Shown here: positions 8,276 through 17,859 of the stretch, one piece after another | Layout: the number at the start of each line of letters is the position of its first letter | How positions within the stretch are numbered: position 1 is the stretch's first letter | Origin: Chloroflexota bacterium | GTDB taxonomy: Bacteria > Chloroflexota > Anaerolineae > UBA2200 | Reading direction: 5' to 3' | Assembly (NCBI GenBank): GCA_014360755.1 | Contig: JACIWX010000001.1 | Coordinates: forward strand, 1-64,000 | DNA: 64,000 nucleotides | Notes under the pieces: model-generated | Told to the model about the DNA's origin: nothing | The model's input: the letters and a program-made list of their open reading frames with translations, nothing else | Databases searched by the model: none | Translations under genes and position numbers: made by a program

Positions 8276-8836
8276 ATGACTAACGAAGCGCGAATTGTAT
8301 CAGTGTTTGGTAGCTCGCAAGTTGAACCCGGCAGTCCTGCCTATGAAGAGGCCAGGATGGTGGGCGCACTTCTGGCAAAAGCAGGGCTAACGGTATGCAA
8401 TGGCGGATATGGCGGCGTGATGGAAGGGGTAAGCCGTGGGGCAAAAGAAGCTGGTGGCTCCGTTATCGGTGTAACTACCAGTTGGTTCGCACATCTGACC
8501 GCCAATGCATGGCTGGATAAGGAGGTACGCACAGCGACCTTCCTGGAACGCCTCCGCACGATCATCGAAATGGGGCAGGGCTATATCGCCCTGAAAGGGG
8601 GTATAGGTACACTCACTGAGGTCAGTATTGTTTGGAGCATGATGCAAACTCGCTCGATCCCGCCGCGGCCCTTCATCTTATTGAACGATCCATGGAGCGG
8701 CCTGCTTCGCTTTTGCGCGGAAGCGCTAATTATCCGAACACCTGATATGGCGTATTTACAATTGGCTCATACGCCTGATGAAGCAGTTTCTATGCTGGTT
8801 GAGTCACTGCAACGAACAGGTGAGCGCCTTGGATAA
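8276..8836 (+). CDS. LOG-family (TIGR00725-like) nucleotide phosphoribohydrolase-like protein
   Basis: A 186-residue Rossmann-type protein with the LOG-family glycine motif GGYGGVMEGVSRGAKEAGG and a second motif KGGIGTLTEV in place of the usual PGGxGTxxE. Some relatives release free base from nucleoside 5'-monophosphates (cytokinin-activating enzymes); the bacterial substrate here is unknown. Formerly such proteins were annotated as lysine decarboxylases. First gene of a tightly packed run with the EamA transporter, an esterase and rpiA. Confidence 0.75.
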   Translation: MTNEARIVSVFGSSQVEPGSPAYEEARMVGALLAKAGLTVCNGGYGGVMEGVSRGAKEAGGSVIGVTTSWFAHLTANAWLDKEVRTATFLERLRTIIEMGQGYIALKGGIGTLTEVSIVWSMMQTRSIPPRPFILLNDPWSGLLRFCAEALIIRTPDMAYLQLAHTPDEAVSMLVESLQRTGERLG

Positions 8837-9725
8837 GTCGCACTCTTTTGGTTTCGTAGATGTAGCTTTGTTGACCATGGTGGTCATCTGGGGCGTCAAC
8901 TTTACGGTGGTCAAGACTGCGTTGCATGAGATGACGCCTATGGCTTTCAATGCCCTCCGCTTTGCTGGAGCTTCCGTGCTCACCCTATTCCTTGCCTGGT
9001 TGATAGAGCACGACTTGACAATCCCACGCCGTGATTGGGGACTGGTGTTGCTGTTGAGCGTTATTGGCAATTTGGTGTACCAAATCTTGTTCATCAATGG
9101 TCTGGCTCGCACTAGAGCGAGCAACACCTCGCTCATCCTGTCCACTTCGCCTATTTTCGTGGCACTCGTGAGCACCATTACCAAGGCAGAAAAACTCTCG
9201 AGCCGGAATTGGGCAGGCATTTTGCTTTCTTTCTTGGGCATTTTCCTCCTCCTTACCGGTTCTCAGAATGGGCTTGCGATTGACAGGCGTACCTTGCAAG
9301 GGAATCTGTTGGTGCTTTGTGCGACCATCAGTTGGGCAACGTATACGGTGTTTTTGAAGCGTCTCTTACAGCGCCATTCCGTGTTAAAAGCAACGGCTTG
9401 GATTATGGCTGCGACCACGCCTTTATTGATCCTGGCAGCGCTTCCCGATCTCCTCACTCAGGACTGGCATGCCATTTCTTATGGAAGCTGGCTAGGGTTG
9501 TTCTACTCATCGGTCCTCGCTATCGGCATTGGTTATGTGATCTGGAATATAGGGGTACAACGAGTGGGCAGCGTACGAACTGCCGTCTATTCTTACGTTA
9601 CACCAGTGATTTCCGTCATGGTGGCTTGGATTTTCCTCGGTGAGAATATGCACGCCTTGCAGGCGCTGGGAGCGGTGGGGATTTTCCTGGGTGTATGGTT
9701 GGGCCGTAGTCGGCCTACAGAGTGA
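8829..9725 (+). CDS. EamA/DMT-superfamily transporter
   Basis: About 298 residues with ten predicted membrane segments arranged as two EamA repeats, for example TMVVIWGVNFTVVKTAL at the N-terminus and AVYSYVTPVISVMVAWIFLGE near the end. The family exports or imports small metabolites; the substrate cannot be deduced. The start is uncertain: TTG 8829 has an AGGTGAG site 4 nt upstream, GTG 8820 is possible, and ATG 8778 would overlap the LOG gene by 59 bp. It overlaps both neighbours, so translational coupling is likely. Confidence 0.85.
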   Translation: MDKSHSFGFVDVALLTMVVIWGVNFTVVKTALHEMTPMAFNALRFAGASVLTLFLAWLIEHDLTIPRRDWGLVLLLSVIGNLVYQILFINGLARTRASNTSLILSTSPIFVALVSTITKAEKLSSRNWAGILLSFLGIFLLLTGSQNGLAIDRRTLQGNLLVLCATISWATYTVFLKRLLQRHSVLKATAWIMAATTPLLILAALPDLLTQDWHAISYGSWLGLFYSSVLAIGIGYVIWNIGVQRVGSVRTAVYSYVTPVISVMVAWIFLGENMHALQALGAVGIFLGVWLGRSRPTE

Positions 9726-10534
9726 GAACGATGATCCGATTCCGCTTGGGAAAGTTATTTGGTCACAAGGTGGAACAGCCCACTGGTTTTCAGGAGGTGC
9801 ACTGGCGCAGTCAGGTGTTGAAAAAGGACATGGCTTTTGTACTGTACCTGCCCGCCAGCTATGAGCAACAGAACGCGAAGCGCTATCCGGTGCTGTACCT
9901 GCTGCATGGCTCAGGACACAACCGCCACTCGGTGCTGCATGAAGTGCAGCCGCAGCGGTGCGTGTCCGAGCTTGGCGAGGCTTTGCTTGTCATCCCGGAT
10001 GGCGAGCAAGGATGGTGGCTGGACAGCCCGGTGTTGCCGTCTTCTTCCTATGGCCGATATGTGCTGGAGTTGGTCAGGTTTGTTGACCAGCGTTACCGCA
10101 CTATTGCTAGGCGTGGCGGGCGCGGTATCTGTGGGTTCAGCATGGGAGGCTATGGGGCAATGCTTCTTGCCAGCCGATACCCTGAATGGTTCGGTGCAGT
10201 TTCTTCGCTATTAGGACCTTTAGATATCGCACAGCTTTTCCCAGAGCATTACCGCCTTGGTCAGTTGCTAGGCACTGATCTGGCGGTTTGGCAACAATAT
10301 AGCCCAGCGCAGAGGGCGGGGTACCTTGCAGGCACAGCGCTCTGGTTCTGCACGGCGGAAGAAGCTTTTGATCGCCCGCAGAACGATGCCTTCGCCACTG
10401 CATTGCGATCTTTGGGAGTTCCGTTTGAGTACCGTGTCTATGCAGGTAGACATGATACGGCTTTTGTCCGTGAGCATCTCCGCGAGCATTTTGGGTTTCA
10501 TCGGCGCTTGTTTGAACAGGATCTCAGGGATTAA
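9722..10534 (+). CDS. Esterase D-like alpha/beta hydrolase
   Basis: A 270-residue putative esterase (feruloyl/S-formylglutathione/mycolyltransferase type). Visible are the oxyanion-region LYLLHGSGHNRHS, nucleophile elbow G-F-S-M-G-G-Y, and a late His in YAGRHDTAFVREHL. The substrate is unknown. GTG 9722 overlaps the upstream TGA; ATG 9731 is the alternative. It sits between the EamA transporter and rpiA in one operon. Confidence 0.8.
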   Translation: MRTMIRFRLGKLFGHKVEQPTGFQEVHWRSQVLKKDMAFVLYLPASYEQQNAKRYPVLYLLHGSGHNRHSVLHEVQPQRCVSELGEALLVIPDGEQGWWLDSPVLPSSSYGRYVLELVRFVDQRYRTIARRGGRGICGFSMGGYGAMLLASRYPEWFGAVSSLLGPLDIAQLFPEHYRLGQLLGTDLAVWQQYSPAQRAGYLAGTALWFCTAEEAFDRPQNDAFATALRSLGVPFEYRVYAGRHDTAFVREHLREHFGFHRRLFEQDLRD

Positions 10535-10551
10535 GTAGAGGTGAATGACAC

Positions 10552-11238
10552 ATGGGGATGAACTTGAAGCAAATGGCAGCAGCCAGGGCTGTTGAGATGG
10601 TGAGGAGTGGGATGGTGCTTGGCTTGGGTACTGGGTCTACCGCGCGCTATGCGGTGGAGATGATTGGCGAACGGCTGCGCGATGGCAGGCTCCATGATAT
10701 TGTTGGCGTGCCCACATCCACGGCAACGGAGAAAATTGCCAAGGAAGTGGGAATTCCGCTTACCACCCTGCGTGAATACCCCGTGATTGACCTCACTATT
10801 GATGGAGCGGATGAGGTAGACCCCCATCTGGTTTTGATCAAGGGGTTAGGCGGGGCGCTGGTGCGTGAGAAGATCGTGGCGCGCGCCTCACGCCAGGTAG
10901 TGATCATCGTGGATGACTCCAAGGTCGTGCAAGTGCTGGGCAGCAAGGCCCCTTTGCCTGTCGAAGTGATTCCTTTCGGGTGGGGTACCTATCTGCACCA
11001 ACTCAGGAGCTTTGGCTGCGAACCTGTACTGCGCATGAGCGGTGCTGAGCCTTACGTCTCTGATGGAGGGAATTATATTGTCGATTGCCGCTTTAAGCGG
11101 ATCGAAGACCCAGCCAAACTGGAATGTGCGCTCAACTGCATCCCTGGCGTGGTGGACAATGGCTTGTTCGTCGGCCTAGCCTCATTGGTTATTGTCGCCT
11201 CAGAGGCTGGTATACGCGAACTGAGGCCTGATGCGTAG
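10552..11238 (+). CDS. rpiA: Ribose-5-phosphate isomerase A
   Basis: A 228-residue protein of the usual RpiA length. It interconverts ribose 5-phosphate and ribulose 5-phosphate in the pentose phosphate pathway. Diagnostic stretches are VLGLGTGSTARYAV (phosphate-binding), DLTIDGADEVDP, and KGLGGALVREKIVA with the catalytic acid region. Last gene of the LOG-EamA-esterase-rpiA run, 17 bp after the esterase gene. Confidence 0.95.
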   Translation: MGMNLKQMAAARAVEMVRSGMVLGLGTGSTARYAVEMIGERLRDGRLHDIVGVPTSTATEKIAKEVGIPLTTLREYPVIDLTIDGADEVDPHLVLIKGLGGALVREKIVARASRQVVIIVDDSKVVQVLGSKAPLPVEVIPFGWGTYLHQLRSFGCEPVLRMSGAEPYVSDGGNYIVDCRFKRIEDPAKLECALNCIPGVVDNGLFVGLASLVIVASEAGIRELRPDA

Positions 11239-11262
11239 TGCGTGTTCAAGCGCAGATATTAT

Positions 11263-11291
11263 TTGACAGTAAAAGTGCTCTGTGCAACAAT
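11263..11291 (+). promoter_or_regulatory. Possible promoter upstream of hutH
   Basis: A perfect TTGACA (11263-11268) with a 17-bp spacer to a weak AACAAT (11286-11291). The poor -10 box may mean an activator is needed. The leader to the ATG at 11382 is about 84 nt. Confidence 0.35.
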
Positions 11292-11381
11292 AGCCCCAAT
11301 GGATAGGTTTCAATATGCACCCATGCTCAAGGGTCAGGGCAAGGGTTTCCATAAGCCCAATCTCGAGGATGAGGAGGGCGT

Positions 11382-12950
11382 ATGCCAAAGGTAATTCTCG
11401 ATGGCGAGAGCCTTACGATAAATACAGTGGTTCAGGTTGCCAGAGCGTGGCAACATCCAGAAACAGTTCAGATTGAACTAGCCCCTGCGGCCGTGGAACG
11501 GGTTCGTGCTGGACGAGAATTGGTAGAGCGCCTCATCGCCGGTCGAGAAGTGGTCTATGGCGTCACTACCGGGTTTGGCGCTTTCAAGGATCGTGTCATT
11601 GCAACGGACCAAACGGCACAATTGCAACGCAATCTGTTGATGAGCCACACGGTAGGTGTGGGCCCACCGCTGCCTGAAGCCACAGTGCGCGCGATGATGC
11701 TGGTTCGCGCCAATGCATTAGCCAAAGGCTATTCCGGGATCCGCTTGGAGACCTTGCAGGCATTGCTGGACTTGCTGAATCGCGGTGTGCATCCCGTTGT
11801 CCCTGCGCAAGGCTCTGTTGGGGCTAGCGGGGATCTGGCGCCCTTGGCACACATGGCGGTGGTGTTGATTGGCTTAGGCGAAGCCATATACCGAGGTGAG
11901 CGCTTGAGCGCGGCGGAAGCCCTGGAACGAAGTGGGTTGAAACCCATTGCTTTGGAAGCCAAGGAAGGTGTAGCTCTGTTGAATGGGACAAGCTTGATGA
12001 CGGCCATTGGCTGCTTAGCCTGTGACCGGGCTTGGAGATTGCTGCAGACCGCCGATGTTGCCGCTGCCATGAGCCTGGAAGCGCTCCATGGCACGCTGCG
12101 AGCCTTTGATGCACGTCTACATGCCCTGCGCCCCCATCCTGGCCAGGTAGCTTGTGCTGCGCATATGAGGGCATTGCTCGAAGGCAGCGAGTTCGTACGG
12201 GCTGACGATGAGACCAATGTGCAGGATGCTTACACATTGCGCTGTGTCCCACAGGTGCACGGTGCTGTGCGCGATGTTGTCGCCCATGTACAATCTGTCC
12301 TAGCCATTGAATTGAACGCGGCTACGGATAATCCGTTGCTCTTCCGCGAAGGAGAAACGGCTATCGCCCTTTCGGGAGGAAACTTTCATGGGGAGCCAGT
12401 AGCGCTGGCGATGGATTATCTAGGCCTAGCCTTGACGGACCTGGGCAATATGTCCGAGCGGCGCATTGCGCGCTTGCTGGATCCCGCGAGCAATGGCGGC
12501 GTGTTGCCTCCATTTCTGACTGAACAAGGTGGGCTCAATTCTGGCTTTATGATGCTGCAATATACAGCGGCTGCCTTGGCTTCAGAGAACAAAGTGCTGG
12601 CACATCCAGCCAGTGCTGATTCGATTCCTACTTCCGCCAATGCCGAAGATCACGTGAGCATGGGTGTGACAGCGGCACGCAAAGCAGAGCTGATCGTTGA
12701 GCATGTAGAAACGATTATTGCTTTGGAGTTGTTATGCGCTGCACAGGGCATTGATTTCAGAAGGCGGAAACAGCCTGTACTGCGCTTAGGGCGTGGCACA
12801 GAAGCAGCATATAGGGCAATCCGCGCCCGGGTGCCTTTTATTGCCACTGACGAGGTCATGTATCCGCATATCGAAAGCATAAAGCAGTTGGTGTATGAGG
12901 GATGGATTGCCACAGTAGCAGAGCAAGCCAGTCAAGGGAGCACACCATGA
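11382..12950 (+). CDS. hutH: Histidine ammonia-lyase (HAL/PAL family)
   Basis: A 522-residue MIO-dependent lyase. The Ala-Ser-Gly that cyclises to the MIO prosthetic group is at 148-150 ([15 protein letters not shown]). The catalytic Tyr is at about 59 ([10 protein letters not shown]), and TDNPL and NFHGEP motifs are intact. HAL converts histidine to urocanate and ammonia. No urocanase or imidazolonepropionase lies nearby, so a stand-alone histidine, or less likely tyrosine or phenylalanine, lyase role should be kept open. Start ATG 11382 has a GAGGAGG site. It overlaps tgt by 4 bp. Confidence 0.88.
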   Translation: MPKVILDGESLTINTVVQVARAWQHPETVQIELAPAAVERVRAGRELVERLIAGREVVYGVTTGFGAFKDRVIATDQTAQLQRNLLMSHTVGVGPPLPEATVRAMMLVRANALAKGYSGIRLETLQALLDLLNRGVHPVVPAQGSVGASGDLAPLAHMAVVLIGLGEAIYRGERLSAAEALERSGLKPIALEAKEGVALLNGTSLMTAIGCLACDRAWRLLQTADVAAAMSLEALHGTLRAFDARLHALRPHPGQVACAAHMRALLEGSEFVRADDETNVQDAYTLRCVPQVHGAVRDVVAHVQSVLAIELNAATDNPLLFREGETAIALSGGNFHGEPVALAMDYLGLALTDLGNMSERRIARLLDPASNGGVLPPFLTEQGGLNSGFMMLQYTAAALASENKVLAHPASADSIPTSANAEDHVSMGVTAARKAELIVEHVETIIALELLCAAQGIDFRRRKQPVLRLGRGTEAAYRAIRARVPFIATDEVMYPHIESIKQLVYEGWIATVAEQASQGSTP

Positions 12951-14128
12951 CAATGAATGCACAATTTGGTTTTGTTGTAGAGAAATCCGACCCCGCTAGC
13001 CGCGCTCGCGCTGGCGTATTGACCACACCTCATGGCGCTATTCCTACGCCTGTTTTCGCCCCTGTGGGTACCCAGGCTACGGTCAAGACTCTAACCCCCG
13101 ATGAGTTGAAGGAAATGGGCACAACGCTTATTCTGGCCAATACATACCATCTCTACCTCCGGCCTGGGGCGGATGTGATTGCTCGCCTTGGTGGTTTACA
13201 TCGCTTTATGGGCTGGTTTGGGCCCATCCTTACTGATAGCGGTGGATTCCAAGTATTCAGTTTGGAGACTTTGCGCAAGGTCAGCGATGACGGGGTCGTT
13301 TTCCGCTCTCACATTGACGGCTCTGAACACTTTTTCTCTCCTGAGAAAGCGATACAGGTGCAAGAAAAACTGGGCGCCGATATCATCATGGCTCTGGACG
13401 AATGCCCAGATCCAATGGATTATGAATATAACAAGGCAGCTTTGCAGCGTACCCATCGCTGGGCTGAACGCTGCTTACGCGCTCATACTCGGCCAGATCA
13501 GACACTGTTTGGCATTGTGCAAGGCGGCATTTTCCCTGATCTGCGCCAAGAGAGCGTGGAGTTTCTAACTTCACTCGGATTTGCCGGCTATGGCATTGGC
13601 GGCTTGAGTGTGGGAGAACCGAAGGAAAAGACGTGGGAGACGCTCGATTTTACCGTGCCGCTTTTGCCGGAGGATAAGCCGCGCTATCTGATGGGCGTTG
13701 GCTCACCAGAGGACCTATTCGAAGGCGTGGAAAGAGGTATTGACATCTTTGATTGTGCACTCCCTACCCGGTTGGCACGTAACGGGGCGTTGTTTACCTC
13801 CCGTGGACGCATTAACCTGCGCAAGGCTGAGTTCGCGGAAAAGGATCAGCCTATCGAAGAAGGCTGCGGTTGCTATACCTGTCAGCGTTTTTCACTAGCC
13901 TACCTACATCACCTGTATAAAGCTGGTGAAATCCTGGGGTTGCGTTTGAATACCATTCATAACCTCTATTTCTTGCTTGACCTGATGCGGCGCATTCGAC
14001 AGGCGATCCTGGAGGGCAATTTTGCTGCCTTGAAAGCGAGTTTTCTAGCGCACTATGTACCGGTGATGGACGAGGAGGGACAGAGAAGAGAGGAGTTGGC
14101 ACGCCGGCGGGGGAGGGCTGTTGATTGA
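12947..14128 (+). CDS. tgt: tRNA-guanine transglycosylase (queuine tRNA-ribosyltransferase)
   Basis: A 393-residue TIM-barrel enzyme that exchanges guanine-34 for preQ1 in tRNAs with GUN anticodons. Visible are [11 protein letters not shown] (catalytic Asp97), GGLSVGEPK, the [13 protein letters not shown] nucleophile region and the zinc site C-x-C-x2-C followed by a late His (CGCYTC...NTIHNLYFL). ATG 12947 is in an ATGA overlap with hutH and has AAGGGAG 6 nt upstream; the longer frame from 12902 is not needed. No queuosine biosynthesis genes are in the window. Confidence 0.95.
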   Translation: MTMNAQFGFVVEKSDPASRARAGVLTTPHGAIPTPVFAPVGTQATVKTLTPDELKEMGTTLILANTYHLYLRPGADVIARLGGLHRFMGWFGPILTDSGGFQVFSLETLRKVSDDGVVFRSHIDGSEHFFSPEKAIQVQEKLGADIIMALDECPDPMDYEYNKAALQRTHRWAERCLRAHTRPDQTLFGIVQGGIFPDLRQESVEFLTSLGFAGYGIGGLSVGEPKEKTWETLDFTVPLLPEDKPRYLMGVGSPEDLFEGVERGIDIFDCALPTRLARNGALFTSRGRINLRKAEFAEKDQPIEEGCGCYTCQRFSLAYLHHLYKAGEILGLRLNTIHNLYFLLDLMRRIRQAILEGNFAALKASFLAHYVPVMDEEGQRREELARRRGRAVD

Positions 14129-14238
14129 GAAGATTGCCATTGATAAGTTTTCTGGCGCTCTTAGCGCTGAAGCGCTCACGACAAGCTTCGGATTCCCTCT
14201 TTTTTCCGTATGACATCATCTGTGAGAGGAATGGTGCA

Positions 14239-15147
14239 GTGGATATTTTTCAAGCAATGATCCTTGGCTTGGTCCAAGGAGCGACAGAGTTTATTCCTGT
14301 TAGCAGTTCAGCCCATCTGGTGCTGGTGCCTTGGCTGTTCCAATGGCCCAATCCAGGCTTGGCTTTTGACACTGTTCTGCACCTGGGCACTCTGCTAGCT
14401 GTGCTCACTGTTTTCTGGCGCGATTTGCTGGCATTGGCTATTGCCTGGTGGCACAGTGTGATCAAGGTACTCTTTGGTCATTCTGGGCGAGGCGAGGAAT
14501 CCCCATCGCATCTCTCTGGGATACTAAGCACAGCTAAGCAGGGCACCAGGGAGATTTTATTAGGGCATGAACCGGGTGTCGCGCAGGCTCGGTTAGCCTG
14601 GTGGATTATCCTGGGTACCGTGCCTGCAGCACTCATGGGGGTGCTGTGGGAAGAGCGCTTCGAGGCCCTCTTCCACAGCCCTGTGCGTGTCTCGATGTTG
14701 CTCTTGGTAACCGGCCTTTGGCTGATGCTTGCTGAACGCTTTGGACGCAAGGAGCACCCAGCAGAGGATATGCGTTGGTGGCAAGCACTGTTGGTTGGCA
14801 TTGCCCAAGGATGCGCCATTGTGCCTGGCATCTCCCGTTCCGGTGCGACCATTGGCGCAGGGTTGTTGCTGGGATTGCGGCGCGAGGCTGCGACGCGCTT
14901 TTCCTTTCTGCTTGCCACTCCCATTATCTTTGGTGCAGGATTGCTGCAGGTGAAGCGGTTGCTCGCATTGCCGAATTTGGATGCTACTTTGCTGCCGTTA
15001 GCGGTAGGTTTCCTGGGGGCATTCCTCAGTGGCTACATGTGCATCCGTTTCTTATTGGGCTTTGTCAGACAACGCGGTGTGCAGGTTTTTGCTGCTTACT
15101 GCTGGCTGCTCGGCCTTGCTACTCTTGTCATCTATCTGCTCAAATGA
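14239..15147 (+). CDS. uppP: Undecaprenyl-diphosphatase UppP/BacA
   Basis: About 302 residues, polytopic. It dephosphorylates undecaprenyl diphosphate to recycle the peptidoglycan lipid carrier. Both signature regions are present: ILGLVQGATEFIPVSSSAHL near the N-terminus and IAQGCAIVPGISRSGATIG. A loop insertion (about residues 75-110, including GHSGRGEESPSHLSG) makes it slightly longer than typical. I chose GTG 14239 because MDIFQAMILG is the usual N-terminus and GAGAGG lies upstream; the frame is open to a TTG at 14125. Confidence 0.92.
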   Translation: MDIFQAMILGLVQGATEFIPVSSSAHLVLVPWLFQWPNPGLAFDTVLHLGTLLAVLTVFWRDLLALAIAWWHSVIKVLFGHSGRGEESPSHLSGILSTAKQGTREILLGHEPGVAQARLAWWIILGTVPAALMGVLWEERFEALFHSPVRVSMLLLVTGLWLMLAERFGRKEHPAEDMRWWQALLVGIAQGCAIVPGISRSGATIGAGLLLGLRREAATRFSFLLATPIIFGAGLLQVKRLLALPNLDATLLPLAVGFLGAFLSGYMCIRFLLGFVRQRGVQVFAAYCWLLGLATLVIYLLK

Positions 15148-15172
15148 TGTGCCCTGGTTTGTGTGATCGGCT

Positions 15173-16030
15173 ATGTCCGCAAAATTCTCTGCCATCCTTT
15201 TCCTAATCGTGCTTTCCCTCGCCGTGGCTTTGATTGGCTCTTGCGGCCAACCTCCGCCCACCCCGCACGGTCCCATTCTGCTGCACCTGGCAGGGTCAAC
15301 TTCTATGCAGCCGTTGCTGCACGATTTAGCTGCTGCCTACTCTGAGCGGTATGAATATGTAGGCTTTGATTTCAGCGCGGTAGGGTCAGCGGCGGGCATA
15401 GAACTACTGCAACGAGGGAATGCAGATTTGGCGCTTGTTTCTCGTCGGTTGCGTCCTGAAGAAGAATACGATAGCCAAACAGGCAAACGCTTGCTGGCTT
15501 ACACCGTGATTGCCCAGGATGGCATTGCTATCGTAGTGAATGAGAAAAACCCCCTGCGCTCACTCACCATGTACCAGGTGCGCAAGATTTTCGAGGGGCA
15601 AATCCTCTCCTGGGCAGAACTAGATAGCCCAGCAGGGGATATACAGGTCATCAGCCGTGAAGATGGTTCTGCTACACGAGATGTATTTGAAGATCTCGTC
15701 ATGCGCGGCCGCCGCGTGACCACGACTGCACTGATCATGCCCAGCAGCGAGGCGGTGCGCGACTATATAGCGGCACACGAAGGAGCAATCGGTTATCTTT
15801 CCCTAGGCTACCTGGGTCCAGGCATCGCTGCTTTGGCCATAGACAATGTGCTGCCCAGTCGGGAGACCGTGGAGAATGGCTCTTATCCGCTCACGCGGCC
15901 ATTTTTGCTGGTCAGTTTGCCAGACCCTGAGGCGCAAATCGTTGCCTTCATGCAATTCGCGCGCAGCCCGGCTGGTCAAGCCATCGTGCGGCGAAACTAT
16001 GGCGGGGTCAGAGCGGGCGGCGCACGGTAG
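15173..16030 (+). CDS. PstS-like substrate-binding lipoprotein
   Basis: A 285-residue lipoprotein with signal peptide and lipobox I-G-S-C (Cys24), followed by a periplasmic-binding-protein type II fold typical of phosphate-binding proteins: LAGSTSMQPLLHDLA, GSAAGIELLQRGNADLALVSR, VISREDGSATRDVFEDLV and a GAIGYLSLG motif. It probably binds phosphate or a similar oxyanion. No pstCAB or phoU genes are adjacent, so the permease must be elsewhere, or it acts as a sensor. It follows uppP by 25 bp. Confidence 0.85.
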   Translation: MSAKFSAILFLIVLSLAVALIGSCGQPPPTPHGPILLHLAGSTSMQPLLHDLAAAYSERYEYVGFDFSAVGSAAGIELLQRGNADLALVSRRLRPEEEYDSQTGKRLLAYTVIAQDGIAIVVNEKNPLRSLTMYQVRKIFEGQILSWAELDSPAGDIQVISREDGSATRDVFEDLVMRGRRVTTTALIMPSSEAVRDYIAAHEGAIGYLSLGYLGPGIAALAIDNVLPSRETVENGSYPLTRPFLLVSLPDPEAQIVAFMQFARSPAGQAIVRRNYGGVRAGGAR

Positions 16031-16049
16031 TTTTTAAGTTCATTTGTGG

Positions 16050-16055
16050 TATAAT
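16050..16055 (+). promoter_or_regulatory. Probable -10 box upstream of the lactonase gene
   Basis: TATAAT at 16050-16055 with no good -35. It overlaps the ATG at 16054, which argues that the true start of the downstream gene is the ATG at 16102. Confidence 0.4.
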
Positions 16056-16101
16056 GCGTATGGAGATAAATCCACTTGAATTGTTTGTGGAGGGATTGAG
16101 C

Positions 16102-17082
16102 ATGACATTCATTCGCACTTTACTGCGCGACATCGCTCCAGAGGAGCTGGAGATCACTTCGAGCCATGAGCATCTGGTTTGCCGCCCCCCGTATTGGGTG
16201 GAGAAAGGCGAGGACGATCTCATCCTCGATGACCCTGAGAAATCCTTGCAGGATGTCCTAGATTTCAAAGCAGCGGGCGGTACGGCAATCGTTGATGCCA
16301 CATGCATTGATTATGGCCGAGATATTTCCGCGGTCGCCGAAATTGCAAAGAAGTCGGGCATCCACATAATTGCCACGGCCGGACTCAATAAGGGATTTCT
16401 ATGGTCAGCGAAAATGCCTGGTACTGGAAAAACATTCGCTGAGTGGATTGACCAGACTAGCGAAGAAGACCTAGCCAAGTTATTCATTGCAGAGGTCGAG
16501 GATGGCATCGAAGGTACAGGCTACCGCGCCGGTCAGATCAAGTTTGGCACTGGTTATAACAGTATCTCTGCTCTCGAAGAGAAGGTACTGCGAGCGGTAG
16601 CAAAAGCACATCTCGCCACGGGGGCGCCGCTTCATGCCCATACAGAGAGTGGGACTATGGCACTGGAACAAGCGGAACTCTTGCTCCAGATGGGGGTAAA
16701 TCTAGCGCGGGTCAGTTTTGGGCACATGGATCGCAATCCCGATCCGTACATCCATCGGAAACTCGCAGAGAAAGGTGCTTTTCTCTGTTTCGATGGGCTA
16801 GGCAAAGTTAAATATTATCCCGAGTCCACACGCATTGCTTGCATTCTTGAACTCGTCAGACGAGGGCATGAGGATCAGATTCTCCTTGGCTGCGATACAG
16901 CGCGCAAATCCTACTTCCGTTCCTATGGCTATGGCCTTGGGTTGGACTGGATGTTGTGGAAATGGGTGCCCCGCTTTATTGAAGAGGCCACCGAGGCGAG
17001 TTTTGATGGAAAGCGGCTGGTAGAGAAATTCCTCATCGAAAATCCACGGCGCTACCTAGCCTTTGGGGAGGCAGAACCATGA
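16102..17082 (+). CDS. Phosphotriesterase-family lactonase (sugar-lactone phosphate hydrolase candidate)
   Basis: A 326-residue amidohydrolase-superfamily enzyme. Metal ligands are visible in order: HEH (H22, H24), a bridging Lys in QIKFGTGYNS, His in LHAHTESG, His in SFGHMDRNPDPY, and Asp in LLGCDTARKSY. PTE-homology proteins encoded next to ascorbate-type PTS genes in firmicutes and mycoplasmas hydrolyse phosphorylated pentono-lactones; the same pairing occurs here, with the PTS genes convergent at 17948-20114. By inference this enzyme opens a phosphorylated sugar-acid lactone delivered by that PTS. Start ATG 16102 has GGAGGG upstream. Confidence 0.8.
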   Translation: MTFIRTLLRDIAPEELEITSSHEHLVCRPPYWVEKGEDDLILDDPEKSLQDVLDFKAAGGTAIVDATCIDYGRDISAVAEIAKKSGIHIIATAGLNKGFLWSAKMPGTGKTFAEWIDQTSEEDLAKLFIAEVEDGIEGTGYRAGQIKFGTGYNSISALEEKVLRAVAKAHLATGAPLHAHTESGTMALEQAELLLQMGVNLARVSFGHMDRNPDPYIHRKLAEKGAFLCFDGLGKVKYYPESTRIACILELVRRGHEDQILLGCDTARKSYFRSYGYGLGLDWMLWKWVPRFIEEATEASFDGKRLVEKFLIENPRRYLAFGEAEP

Positions 17083-17822
17083 GTATACCACATGCCGAAC
17101 AACTGACTGGAGAAGAATTCCGCCAAGCATTACAGCAAAGCAGGATAGCCATTTTGCCCATTGGAGCAATCGAGTTCCATGGGCCGCATCTCCCCACAGG
17201 GACAGATAACTTTCTGGCTATGAAGATGGCAGAGGAAGTTGCGAAGCGTACTGGTGGAGTGCTGCTTCCGCTGCTGCCTTATGGACAAGTGTGGGGTTTG
17301 GAACACTTTCCCGGTTCGCTGAATGTCCCCAATGAGACGCTGACGGCTCTGCTCTTTGAGATTGGGGTCAGCCTACACCGGCAAGGCGCAGTCATTTTTG
17401 CCATCATCAATGGCCACTTGGGCAATATGACTGCTATTCAAGCAGCAGCACGGCGCCTTTTCTCCATCGAGGGCTTTATCACCTATGCTTTCTCCTATCC
17501 CGGGTTAGCAGAGGCTGCTTCGCGAATATGCGCATCTCGCCCTCTGCCTGGAGGTTATTTCCATGCCGATGAGATCGAGACTTCGTTGCTCCTTTATGCA
17601 CAGCCTGAACTTGTGCATATGGAACGGGCAATCCGTGATGAGCCACAATTACCTCCAGATTTTGGAAGCCGTCAGGTGCGTTGGGAGGAAATCACCAAGA
17701 CGGGAGTGCTTGGAGATGCGACAGTGGCTACCCGTGAGAAAGGCGAGGCGCTCTTGCAGGCATTGGTGAGCCGCGTTGTGGAAATTCTGGAATATGGACG
17801 CAGCCGGTACTTGGCAAAGTAA
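17079..17822 (+). CDS. Creatininase-family amidohydrolase
   Basis: A 247-residue protein with the creatininase fold. Metal-ligand motifs are present: LPIGAIEFHGPHLPTGTD (E32, H34, D43), INGHLGN and HADEIETS. The family includes creatininase, mycofactocin peptidase MftE and Fapy deformylases, so the exact substrate cannot be read from sequence. It overlaps the lactonase gene by 4 bp (ATGA), so the two are translationally coupled and probably act on one pathway. The TAA stop lies in the loop of a perfect hairpin. Confidence 0.82.
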   Translation: MSIPHAEQLTGEEFRQALQQSRIAILPIGAIEFHGPHLPTGTDNFLAMKMAEEVAKRTGGVLLPLLPYGQVWGLEHFPGSLNVPNETLTALLFEIGVSLHRQGAVIFAIINGHLGNMTAIQAAARRLFSIEGFITYAFSYPGLAEAASRICASRPLPGGYFHADEIETSLLLYAQPELVHMERAIRDEPQLPPDFGSRQVRWEEITKTGVLGDATVATREKGEALLQALVSRVVEILEYGRSRYLAK

Positions 17823-17840
17823 ATGCCGTCTTTGCCAAGT
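17809..17840. terminator. Perfect 11-bp hairpin spanning the creatininase-family stop codon
   Basis: ACTTGGCAAAG (17809-17819) pairs perfectly with CTTTGCCAAGT (17830-17840) around a 10-nt loop that contains the TAA stop. There is no T-tract, so it may act as an mRNA 3' stabiliser rather than a classic terminator. Confidence 0.45.
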
Positions 17841-17859
17841 GGGTGCTCTCTGAATGAAA

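Noticed and set aside
9815-9832. Another end of the inverted-repeat element (GGTGTTGAAAAAGGACA)
   Set aside because: It lies inside a conserved part of the esterase gene, and no partner terminus or duplication is present; a chance match.
12902-12946. Longer tgt start upstream of the ATGA overlap
   Set aside because: The extra 15 residues overlap hutH coding sequence, have no ribosome site, and are absent from the usual TGT N-terminus.
16054-16054. Upstream ATG for the phosphotriesterase-family gene
   Set aside because: It is inside the TATAAT box; ATG 16102 has GGAGGG upstream and starts just before the HEH motif.
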